64,000 bases of DNA from contig NZ_JADQTO010000026.1 of the NCBI RefSeq assembly GCF_015704865.1, positions 90,891 through 154,890 on the forward strand, given 5' to 3'. The position numbers were made by a program, and so were the translations under genes. The stretch comes from Actinoplanes aureus. Lineage in GTDB: Bacteria > Actinomycetota > Actinomycetes > Mycobacteriales > Micromonosporaceae. This document shows positions 7,107 through 15,339 of this stretch, one piece after another (the first letter of the stretch is position 1; each line of letters begins with the position of its first letter). The notes under the pieces were generated by a model that did not search any database, was not told where the DNA came from, and worked only from the letters and a program-made list of their open reading frames with translations.

Positions 7107-9673
7107 GCGGGCAGGTCCTTCAGGTTGTCGCCGGAGTCGAGGTTGAGCCAGGCCCAGGGAATGTAGGTCTTCCCCTTGTAGTCGACCTGGATCCACCAGG
7201 TGCTGCGCTTGTGCTTGTTGTAGACGAAGGCGTAGACCTGTTCGCCGCTCTTCTTGCAGTACGTCTTGAGCCGGGTCCCGGGTTTAGCCCAGCCGGCCTG
7301 GCGGGCGTTGACCTGCTGGGTGATCTCGAAGATCTCGTTGCCGTTGCGCCCGTCGACGTCCTTGTCGCAGTAGGTCTTCTGCGCTCCGCTGCCGCCGTTG
7401 ACGCAGGTGGCTGTTCCGTAGAGGGCGGCCGTGGTCGTGCTGATCGCGTCGATGGCGACGCCGGCGGCGTTGCGCACGGTGACGGTGAGCATGTAGCTGG
7501 TGCTCGGCTTGAGCCCGGTCGCGACCAGGCTGGAGCATTTGCCGGAGGAGCCCTTGCCACCGCCGGAGACGGTGAGCGTGCAGGTGGTGCCGCCTCCGCC
7601 GGTGTCGGCGCTGAAGGTCACGGTGGCCGCGTTGTGTGCCGGTTTCACGCCGGTGACGGTGATCTTGGGCGGCGCGACGGTACGCGCGGACGTGCTCGCC
7701 GCCTCCCCTTCGCCGGCCTCGTTGACCGCGACGATCTTCACCGGCACGTTCTGCCCGTTGCCCAGCCCGGTCACGGTGACCGTGGTGCCGCCCGTGACGT
7801 CGGTGGACTTGCCGCCCGCGGTGACCACGTACTTGCTGATCGGCCGCCCGTTGCCGGCCGCCGCCGCCCAGCTGATCTTGATCGCGCCGGCCTGGTTGCC
7901 GACCGTCACGGCCGACGCGTTCTCCGGACGACCGGGCTTGGTGAACGGGACGACGCTGTTACTGATCGCCGACGCCTTCGACCCGGCACCCCGCTGGTTG
8001 ACCGCGACGACGGTGAACGCGTACTGCTTGCCGTACTCCAGGCCGGGGACGGTGAGTGAGGTGCCGGTGGCGTCGCCGAGCGCGGTGGTGCCACCCGCGG
8101 CGACCGCAGTCACCGTGTATCGCTGGATCTTGCGGCCCTGCCCGTTCGCGGCGGGCCAGCGGACCGTCACCGACCCGTCGGGTTTCGCCTCGGCGGTCGG
8201 GGCACCGGGCGGATCCGGCACCTCGGCGGTGGGCCGGACCGCGTTGCTGGCACGGGCCGGGCCGTCACCCTTGCGGTTGACCGCGTGCACCTGGAACCGG
8301 TACGTCTCGCCGTTGGTCAGCCCACCGACGACCAGGGAGCGCTGGTCGGCGCCGACCTGAAAGGTCCGCCCGGCACCGGAGACCACATACCTGCTGACCG
8401 GGGCGCCGTTGGCGGCGGCCGCCTGCCAGCTCACCCGCGCCTCGGCGTTACCAGCCGCGGCCCGCACGTTGCGCGGCGCGCCCGGCTTGGTGACGGCCGG
8501 TTTCGGCGGTTTGCGTTTGCGTTCGGGTGGGGCGGGCGGGGTGGTCACCGGTGGCGGGTCGCCGCCGAGGACGCGATCGTCGTACTTGTCAACGGTCCGG
8601 ACCGTGTGCTTGTCGTCGACGACGCGCGCGGTCGAGGCACCGGGAGCGTTGATGAACAGGTAGTTCTCGCGTACCTCAAGCTCCAGATCGCCGCCCGGCC
8701 GCGCGACGCGGATGCCCTCGCGCGCCTTGCCGCTCGCGTCGAAGACGTGCACCGTGTCGCCCTCGGGGACATAGAGGAAGCCCTGCCAGGCCACCGCCGG
8801 CCGCAGTTCGCCGCCCTCGCCCGGCACCGTGACGTCGGTGCGCACGCCCTGCTCGTCGACCGCGACGACACGCCGCTCGGCCGGAACCGTGACCGCCACG
8901 GTGTCGCCGTCGGTGTGCGGCGGCAGCACGCCAGGCCCGGTCAGCGGCAGCTCGGTGGTGCTCTTGCCGGTCCCGATGCGGGTGAGCTGGCCGGTAGTGC
9001 GGTTGAGCACCGCCACCCCGTCGTCCATGCTGGTCAATGCCAGGTCATGGCTGGGCCCGCCGACCGCCTCGGTCCGCTCCCGGGTCGCCGCCGCACCGGC
9101 CGGCGCGGGCGCGATCGCCGTGACCGTGCCTTCGCTCGGCGAGGCGATCCACAACCGCCCCGTACCGTCGAAGACCCCGCCGGTGATGCCCGGCGGAAAC
9201 CGCAGCGGCTCCCCCACCGGTTGCAGCGATCGCGGATCGACCTGCTGAACCTTGCCCTGCACCGCATCCACCACGAACGCCGCGTCCTCGTGCAGCGCCA
9301 CACTGATGCCCGCGCCGGGCGTCGACTCGCCGTGCCAGAACGCCCGCAGATCGGCGAGATCCATCGACCCGATGGCGCCGGTGTCCACATCGCGCAGGAT
9401 CACGAACCGATCGCTCTGACTGACCTCAAGACCGTGCCCACGCGCCGGCCCCACGTCCACCCGGGTGTCAATCTTGGCGGTGACCCCGTTGACCCGGGCC
9501 ATCTCGCCCCGCTCCCGGCTCCACATCCACGACGCCGCGTCGAAGCTGGCCAGCGCCTCATCCGCCGACCCCAACCCTCGAACGGTCAGCCCCAGCGCGG
9601 TCGCGAGCATCACGACGACACCCAGCGTAACCAGATGACCACGGCGCGCCCTGGAGGCGTCGGAACTGCTCAC
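7100..9673 (-). CDS. Membrane-anchored fibronectin type III protein
   Basis: 857 residues. A short cytoplasmic N-terminus and one helix (about 14-33) anchor an extracellular part. Residues 60-350 contain repeated short strands like a beta-propeller or NHL-type region. Three clear FN3 domains begin near 396 (PGAPRNVRAA), 487 (PPGAPTAEAK) and 576 (KPGRPENASA), a fourth FN3-like unit near 668, and a Cys-rich SH3-like end starts near 752 (YGTATCVNGG ... WWIQVDYKGKTYIPWAWL). The linker near 375-392 is Pro/Lys-rich. It is the first gene of the FN3-MoxR-DUF58-TgpA operon; the exported binding domains suggest contact with cell wall or matrix polymers. The ATG at 9673 starts just before the membrane helix; no close upstream alternative looks better. 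Confidence 0.88.
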   Translation of the reverse strand: MSSSDASRARRGHLVTLGVVVMLATALGLTVRGLGSADEALASFDAASWMWSRERGEMARVNGVTAKIDTRVDVGPARGHGLEVSQSDRFVILRDVDTGAIGSMDLADLRAFWHGESTPGAGISVALHEDAAFVVDAVQGKVQQVDPRSLQPVGEPLRFPPGITGGVFDGTGRLWIASPSEGTVTAIAPAPAGAAATRERTEAVGGPSHDLALTSMDDGVAVLNRTTGQLTRIGTGKSTTELPLTGPGVLPPHTDGDTVAVTVPAERRVVAVDEQGVRTDVTVPGEGGELRPAVAWQGFLYVPEGDTVHVFDASGKAREGIRVARPGGDLELEVRENYLFINAPGASTARVVDDKHTVRTVDKYDDRVLGGDPPPVTTPPAPPERKRKPPKPAVTKPGAPRNVRAAAGNAEARVSWQAAAANGAPVSRYVVSGAGRTFQVGADQRSLVVGGLTNGETYRFQVHAVNRKGDGPARASNAVRPTAEVPDPPGAPTAEAKPDGSVTVRWPAANGQGRKIQRYTVTAVAAGGTTALGDATGTSLTVPGLEYGKQYAFTVVAVNQRGAGSKASAISNSVVPFTKPGRPENASAVTVGNQAGAIKISWAAAAGNGRPISKYVVTAGGKSTDVTGGTTVTVTGLGNGQNVPVKIVAVNEAGEGEAASTSARTVAPPKITVTGVKPAHNAATVTFSADTGGGGTTCTLTVSGGGKGSSGKCSSLVATGLKPSTSYMLTVTVRNAAGVAIDAISTTTAALYGTATCVNGGSGAQKTYCDKDVDGRNGNEIFEITQQVNARQAGWAKPGTRLKTYCKKSGEQVYAFVYNKHKRSTWWIQVDYKGKTYIPWAWLNLDSGDNLKDLPAC

Positions 9674-9765
9674 ACCGTGATCCCCTCGTCACAGCCGGTC
9701 AGGACCGAGCCATCATAGGGAAGATTCGGCGCCTGTCGATACCCGCTTCGCGCGCCTGTGGACAG

Positions 9766-11769
9766 TCACCGGGACCGGCGGGTACAGACCTGCTCAGAGC
9801 TGGCGAACCGGTCGGTCGCATAGACCACGACCACCGCGAAGCAGTAGTCCAGCCCCTCGTTCAACCCACTCATCCGAAACGACGTCTGCCCAGCTCCCAC
9901 CTGCGAAACCGGCTTCAGCCGCTCCCCCGGCCGGCCCATCATCACCACGAACGGCGCCCGCCCACCGGCCGGGTCGCTCCACCCCACCCCGACACTCGAG
10001 CCCCGGTCATCCAGAAGCACGCTCCCGGGCGCTTCGCCCGCCAGAGTTGGCACACTCGACGCGGCGGGCGAACTCGTCGGAGCCGGCACCGGCTCGGTAG
10101 CCCGATCCGCAAGCACAAAAACCAGCGCCGCTACCGCAAGCACGGCAGCGACCATCGCCGCCACCACCGCAAACAGCGCCATACCGCGCCGCCGGCTTTC
10201 CCCCATTTTCTGGTACGCGCCACCCATGCCACTGCCGGGTAAGAGGTCGGCTCCCCGCCCCGATTCCACGCCCGGCGCCCCCAGCCAGACAGCCACCCCG
10301 CCCGCGTCCCGCCGCTCGTCGGGCTCCTCCTCGGGCCATCGGTCGCCTTCGGTTCCGCCCTCCCCCGGCTGCACCGAAGCCTGCTGCGATTCACCCGGCC
10401 ACAGCCCTCCGGCGCCGTGCTGCTCACCAGGCCAAAATGGCGCCGCAGCCTGCTGCTCGCCGCCGGGCAATGACGGCGCCGCAGCCTGCTGCTCACTGGG
10501 CCACGATGGCACCGCAGCCTGCTGCTCGCTGGGCCACGATGGCACCGCGGCCTGCTGCTCGCTGGGCCACGATGGCGCCGCAGCCTGCTGCCCACCGGGC
10601 GAAGGTGGCACCGCAGCCTGCTGGCCGGGCCACGGAGGACCCGCACTGCCCTGCTGACCGCCCGGGCCGGGCGGCTTCGCGAGCTGCTGCTCACCCGGCC
10701 ACGGATTGAACGCCGGCGGTTCCTTCGCCGGCGGGGCGGCCCACGGCCCGTTCCGCTCCGGCGGGGCGGCCCACGGTCCAGTCGCGCCTCCTCGCCCGGA
10801 TCCGCCTTCCGGGTTCTGAGCCGTCGGGAACACCCTGGTCGGGACGTTCATCACGTCCTGCGGCGGTGGTTCGGTGGCGGGCCTCGCCGAGCCTGGTGAC
10901 GAGCCAGTCCCAGGAGGCCGATCTGGCCGCAGCTGCCCAATATCCGCGCCGGCCGGAGACGTTCCCGAGCCGGGCGGAAACAGATGAGTCGCGGCCTCCG
11001 AGGATGGTTGCGCCGGGGTCCGCGTCCGGTCTCCACTGGTGGACCGCTCGGGTGGCCCCGGAGGCCGCTGGCTCGCTGTGCCCGGGGAGGCTTGCTCCGC
11101 GCCCGACGTGGAATGCGACGCCGAGATCGCAGGCGAGTGCAGCTGGCCCGTCGCGTCCGGGACAGGGTGCGTTGGGCCTGACCTGAAATGCGGCGGCAAG
11201 TCTGCGGACGAGCCCGGTGGAGGACGGCCTGCGACTGGAGGTGACGAAAGCCGGCCCGGGCCGGACGGCGGGAACAGTTCGGTCGGCGGCGCCGGTGGGG
11301 ACTGTGCTGTTTCGCGTACCGAAGATGGGTTTTGGTCTTGGTGGAGATAGGCCTGCGCCCGGGTGACCGCCCAGTGCTGCGCGCCCAGCACCGCCGGCCC
11401 GTGGCCGGCCACGCGGCTGAAAGCCCTTCGCGCCTCGTGCCGGTTGCCCAGCCCCTGGGCCACCAGGCCGAGGTCGTAGGAGATCTGCAGCAGCAGCGGG
11501 TCGCTGTCGCCGAGCCGCCACTGCCCCGCCGCGTAGGCCTCCTCCAAGACCCGCCGCGCCGCCGCCGGGTCGTCCGCCCGCTGATACACCGCGGCGAGCT
11601 CCCGCAGCGTGGCGAGCACGTCCGGATCGTCCTCGCCCAGGTTCGCCCGGCCCAGCTCCGCCGCACGCTCCAGCAGCGCCCGCGCTCCCGCCAGGTCACC
11701 GGCAGCGATCAGCGCGTGCGCGCGTTCGAGAGCCGGGGTCAGCGGGGAGGGCTGCGACACCCCCGCCAT
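9766..11769 (-). CDS. TPR protein with proline/glutamine-rich linker, membrane span and FN3-like end
   Basis: 667 residues. Residues 8-140 form three to four tetratricopeptide repeats (ALERAHALIAAGDLAGARAL, then ADDPAAARRVLEEAY and NRHEARRAFSRV). Residues 141-500 are low-complexity, rich in Pro, Gln, Ser and Gly, with a perfect-looking 11-residue repeat. A transmembrane helix lies at about 528-555 (LFAVVAAMVAAVLAVAALVF), followed by an extracellular FN3-like domain ending SSEQVCTRRSR. So the TPR part is cytoplasmic and the FN3-like part outside. It is upstream of the FN3-MoxR operon with a 92-base gap and may belong to the same system. Partner unknown. Confidence 0.82.
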   Translation of the reverse strand: MAGVSQPSPLTPALERAHALIAAGDLAGARALLERAAELGRANLGEDDPDVLATLRELAAVYQRADDPAAARRVLEEAYAAGQWRLGDSDPLLLQISYDLGLVAQGLGNRHEARRAFSRVAGHGPAVLGAQHWAVTRAQAYLHQDQNPSSVRETAQSPPAPPTELFPPSGPGRLSSPPVAGRPPPGSSADLPPHFRSGPTHPVPDATGQLHSPAISASHSTSGAEQASPGTASQRPPGPPERSTSGDRTRTPAQPSSEAATHLFPPGSGTSPAGADIGQLRPDRPPGTGSSPGSARPATEPPPQDVMNVPTRVFPTAQNPEGGSGRGGATGPWAAPPERNGPWAAPPAKEPPAFNPWPGEQQLAKPPGPGGQQGSAGPPWPGQQAAVPPSPGGQQAAAPSWPSEQQAAVPSWPSEQQAAVPSWPSEQQAAAPSLPGGEQQAAAPFWPGEQHGAGGLWPGESQQASVQPGEGGTEGDRWPEEEPDERRDAGGVAVWLGAPGVESGRGADLLPGSGMGGAYQKMGESRRRGMALFAVVAAMVAAVLAVAALVFVLADRATEPVPAPTSSPAASSVPTLAGEAPGSVLLDDRGSSVGVGWSDPAGGRAPFVVMMGRPGERLKPVSQVGAGQTSFRMSGLNEGLDYCFAVVVVYATDRFASSEQVCTRRSR
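10441..10622 (-). repeat. 33-bp tandem repeats in the TPR gene linker
   Basis: At least four nearly identical 33-base units (gcctgctgctcgctgggcca plus cgatggcaccgca) follow one another, with more diverged 36-base units at the ends. Translated on the minus strand they give PSWPSEQQAAV repeats. Copy number is likely to vary between strains. Confidence 0.85.
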
Positions 11770-11949
11770 GCTGCCCGGTTCGTCCCCAGTCCGCCAGGTC
11801 GGGCGGTTTTATGTCCCGGAATGTCCGACCCCCACCCCTTCTTAGTGGGCCGGCTGGGGCCGTGTACAGTTCTCAGCTGTGCGGCCCGCGGGGCAGCCGA
11901 AACCCAGGTGAAAGCCAGGACGACGGCTCCGCTAAGCTGTACTGAGCAG

Positions 11950-12034
11950 GTCCGGGTGGCGGAATGGCAGACGCGCTAGCTTGAGGTGCTAGTGCCCTTT
12001 ATCGGGCGTGGGGGTTCAAGTCCCCCTCCGGACA
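11950..12034 (+). tRNA. tRNA-Leu (anticodon GAG)
   Basis: The 85-base sequence folds as a class II tRNA. The acceptor stem pairs gtccggg (11950-11956) with tccggac (12027-12033) including one G-T pair; the anticodon stem ctagc/gctag encloses the loop ttgaggt with anticodon GAG; a long variable arm (tgccctttatcgggcg) is typical of tRNA-Leu; the T arm is ggggg-ttcaagt-ccccc. No CCA is encoded after the discriminator A at 12034. A recombinase remnant abuts the 3' end, so the gene marks an integration site. Confidence 0.96.
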
Positions 12035-12035
12035 C

Positions 12036-13007
12036 AGACTGTAAGCACGCCGGTGCTGGCCTTGATTCGGCCAGCACTTTTGCTTTTCCTGGATGGTAGG
12101 TCAGTCGCAGCCCGAGCTGGCCCGTAGATCGCGGCCTTGTCTGCCGGGTCGGCGTCATGGATCACTCCGATGATGTCGGTCAGCGTGGTCACGATGTGGC
12201 GGATCTGTTCGCGGCTGAGCCGCCGCTTGCCACTGCCGCGTTGACGTAGGCGGGCTTCGGCGAGCGACTTCTCGGCCTGCGTCTGCGCGATCCACTCGCT
12301 GACCACCGCCGGATCGCCTCCGGTGTCAAGGACCGCGCGGTACCCGGCGAGCTTGCGGTCGCATGCGGTGATGATCTGGCTGTCTGCCGCGGTGTCGGCG
12401 TCGCTGTCCGGTTGGGCGTCGGTCAGCTTGTCGAGCGTGTCTTCGATGCGAGTGGGGTTAAACGTGGTGGCCAACCACCGGTCCAGGATCGGCACAACCT
12501 GGTTCTCGCGTAGGTATACCGCGCGGGGGTGTTCGACGTGGTTGGCCCCATGACCGTCTGCGAGTTCATCGCGGCACGCACGCGGACGCGAATCCGGGTG
12601 CGTTCGCCTTTGCTCATGCCGCCGAAGACGGACATGACGAGGTCATGGGCTTCGCTGTCCGGGTCAATGGGGCCGCCTACTTCAGGGACCCACAGTTGGA
12701 CGCCGTAATGCACGAACAGCGGGAAGGTGAGTCCGTACTGGTGGCCGTAGAAAGCCCGCTCCGGTTCACCGATGACGACGGCTTGGAAACCCCTGTCCGG
12801 AGCCTTGAGCGCAGCGAGCAGGAGCGCGGCTTCAGGGCGGCGTTTCCAGGGCAGTGAGCGGGACGATCCGATGTCGAAGAACTCATGCGTGATCCGGCCG
12901 CCGGTGGCCGCGATCAGCGTTGCGGCGTGGGACAGCCGCCAGGCGCGGGACGCTTGTGGGCCTTGCTGGTCTTCGGTCGAGACTCGGCCGTAGAACGCGA
13001 AGTCCAT
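12036..13007 (-). pseudogene. Large serine recombinase, internally deleted and frameshifted
   Basis: The 5' part (13007 to about 12570) encodes a resolvase catalytic domain: MDFAFYGRVSTEDQQ holds the catalytic Ser, with ERAFYGHQYGLTFPLF and GMSKGERTRIRVRVRAAMNSQ following. Immediately afterwards the sequence jumps, in another frame, to NHVEHPRAVYLRENQVVPIL, a segment that normally lies some 200 residues further on, so the recombinase domain is deleted. A second frame change near 12125 restores the usual C-terminal AIYGQLGLRLTYHPGKAKVL. The C-terminus runs antisense into the 3' end of tRNA-Leu. A ribosome binding site (gaggag) precedes the ATG. It is a dead integrase marking the attachment site of a former element. 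Confidence 0.85.
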
Positions 13008-13256
13008 GTGTCTACTCCTCGGGCGCTTCGCCGACGCTCAGGTGGTCGGCGGTGGCGAGGCCTTGCTCACGGGCTGCGCGCAGCAGGGATGCGTAACAGC
13101 ATCCGTGCTGCGGCGGGAGTCAGGTTGGGAGAGTCACGGGCAGGCTCACCTGAATTGGCACGCCGGAGGCTGGGTCCGGGCCGGTGGACTGATCCGACAA
13201 TACCGCATCTGAGCTGCGCGTATTCAGCACGCTCTGTTCGTTGCGCGACGACTCGG

Positions 13257-13964
13257 TCAAGGACGCCTTCCGCGTCGAGGGCGCAGGACGAGGATGTCGT
13301 CGTACCGGATGCCGTCGACGTGGTGGCGGCCCGCCACGAGGCGGCCGGCGCGCATCGTCGCGTAGGCGGCGTGGCGCACGGCGAGAAGGCTCAGGTCGGC
13401 GGCGACGGCGTCGAGGAGGACCGGGGTGCGCCTGGACGACCGCGACACGACGACGATCAGGCCGTTCGGGTTGAGTAGCGGCACGCATTCCTCCAGCGCG
13501 GCCGTGATGCCGTCCATCAGGTCGACGCGATTGTGGCGCGCTGAACTGCGAGGCGACACCGGCATGGTCGCGGAGGACGGTGGCGCGGTGAGGACCAGGC
13601 TGGCCCGCCCTCGCAGTTCTCGCCTGGGGGCGGCCGGCAGGCGGGTGACGTCGCCACGCACGATCTGGCCGTGGCCGATGCCGCTCTGTCGGCGGGCCAG
13701 GGCGAGGTTGGCTCGGGCGAGGGCGACCCATCCCGGGTCGTACTCAACGCCGTATGCGTCGCGACCACCGCGCACAGCCTCGGCCAGGGTCGTGCCGACG
13801 CCGGCGAAGGGATCGACGGCCAGGTCGCCGGGCTGCGTGTAGTCGTATATCAGGGCGACGGCCAGATCGGGCGCCATGCGATCCGGGTGGGCGCTCGAGC
13901 CGGAGACGTGGCGACCCCGCCGCTGAGTGGCGAGGCTGCGCTGCCCGACCAGCATCGTGTGCAT
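13257..13964 (-). CDS. Site-specific DNA methyltransferase-like protein, possibly degraded
   Basis: About 235 residues. QRRGRHVSGSSAHPDRMAPD followed by YTQPGDLAVDPFAGVGTT is the N-terminal pattern of a family of actinobacterial element-borne N4/N6 methyltransferases; DPFAGVGTT is the SAM-binding motif and GVEYDPGWVALARANL the next strand. The target-base motif that should read (S/T)PPY is APPS here, and the region behind it is shorter than usual, so activity is doubtful. ATG 13964 or 13955 is chosen because homologues start shortly before QRRGR; the longer frame upstream overlaps nothing conserved. It sits next to the recombinase remnant and was probably carried by the same element. Confidence 0.55.
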   Translation of the reverse strand: MHTMLVGQRSLATQRRGRHVSGSSAHPDRMAPDLAVALIYDYTQPGDLAVDPFAGVGTTLAEAVRGGRDAYGVEYDPGWVALARANLALARRQSGIGHGQIVRGDVTRLPAAPRRELRGRASLVLTAPPSSATMPVSPRSSARHNRVDLMDGITAALEECVPLLNPNGLIVVVSRSSRRTPVLLDAVAADLSLLAVRHAAYATMRAGRLVAGRHHVDGIRYDDILVLRPRRGRRP

Positions 13965-14102
13965 GCTTGCGACGCAGTTCGCGTCGCAACCGGCGTGCGT
14001 CGGTCGCGGCCTACTCATGGCGCACCACGAAGATGAGGAAGTCGCCGCGGCGTTCACCGAACTCGCCCAAGCGATCTGACACCCCCGTCCGGTTCCCTCA
14101 GG

Positions 14103-14660
14103 GTGTCCGCACATCTCGCAACGCAACAGAGCCACGCCAAGTGGGAGAGAGACGGCACCACGGCGCGCATCCACGATCTTCTACGGTCGCGGGTGCGCGA
14201 GACGCTGGGTCGAGATGCCGAGCCGAGCGCGGCGGTGTTGGATGCTCAGAGTGTCAAAACGTCATGCAACGTTAGGGAATCCGAGCAGGGCATCGATGCG
14301 GCGAAGAAGATCAAAGGGCGTAACCGGCACATCGCCACCGACGTATTGGGGCTGCTGCTGGCCGTGGTGGTGACCGCAGCGTCGGTGTCGGATTCTGCCG
14401 CCGGCAAGGGGCTGTTGACCATGCTGGCGGCCGACCATCCGGCAGTGAGCGAGGTCTGGGTCGACGGCGGTTACCAGAACTCCGTCCTGCGTCACGGCGC
14501 CCGGCTCGGTATCGACGTGGAGGTTGTGCTCCGACCGTCGTCGGTAAAGGGCTTTCACGTCTTGCCGCGACGATGGGTCGTCGAACGAACCCTGGGCTGG
14601 TTGATGCAGCACCGGCGTCTGGCGCGCGACTATGAGGCATTGCCACAACGCTACCCAATC
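14103..14660 (+). pseudogene. IS5-type transposase, 5' truncated
   Basis: From about 14136 the frame encodes the C-terminal two thirds of an IS5-family DDE transposase: HAKWERDGTTARIHDLL, LDAQSVKT (first Asp), HIATDVLGLLLAVVV, EVWVDGGYQ (second Asp) and RRWVVERTLGWLMQHRRLARDYE (Glu). The N-terminal third is missing, and the 3' end is broken at about 14655 by a short direct repeat. The normal continuation (QRSEAMIHL-type end) is lost. The fragment is non-functional, although all three catalytic residues remain. Confidence 0.8.
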
Positions 14661-14693
14661 AGATGCCCTCTTAGAGGATCAGATGCCCTCTTA
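14658..14693. repeat. 16-bp direct repeat at the transposase break
   Basis: atcagatgccctctta occurs at 14658-14673 and 14678-14693, four bases apart. It lies exactly where the transposase similarity stops. It may represent two abutting IS ends or a slippage scar. Confidence 0.55.
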
Positions 14694-15339
14694 ACCGGAC
14701 TACTTCGACGTGAGCAGACGTTCGCTACTCTGCGCAACTTTGCCGCATGGCTAGTGTCCGGATCTGCCGAGTTGAGTGCGTTTCCATCGGCAAATTTCAG
14801 GGAGAATAATCGTCGACAGGAATACGACGGTGACCTTCTTTCCTCAAGCGGCATCGGCAAGCACGGCGGCGTACTTGCGGGCGATTCGGCCTTTAGGAGC
14901 CACGCCTGGGAGCCTCTTCGTTGTGGTGAGTTCGCGTTCCTTCGCCCGGCTGGCCGCCGTCATCGGTGGGGCATCCGCCGCTGGCGTCGCTTAGTTGCGT
15001 TTGTTTATCCTCGTTGGCGGCGGCTACCACCCTGGCCACTACCAGGCATGTCGGCAGTGACGCCCTGGGACGTTGAGCCGGTCAATTTCGGACGGGCAGT
15101 TCGCGTACGAATTGATCCTCGGTAACGACTGGTCGCACCGGTGCGACCGACGTCTCGACCAGGTGTCGTCGGCATTGATCGCCGTGCGTACGCGGGGTTT
15201 CGGCATGTTTCTGGAGCCGGTGAGGATCACGCGCATTTCGGCGATGTCATCACCGGCGAGGGAGATGGGCGCGGGTGGTCCCTCCCGGCTGAAATGGCGA
15301 GGTGAGAACCTTCTGGGATGGTTTCTGATAGGTCGTCGC
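14694..15339. other. Stretch without a recognisable gene
   Basis: Frames exist on both strands, but none shows a recognisable domain or a convincing start. GC content and codon positions are less regular than in the adjacent kinase gene, which suggests decayed DNA from the inserted region. Confidence 0.5.

Noticed and set aside
13010..13110. Short minus-strand frame ending ATADHLSVGEAPEE before the recombinase start
   Set aside because: It could be the end of a small upstream gene, but the start is lost and only about 25 codons look coherent.
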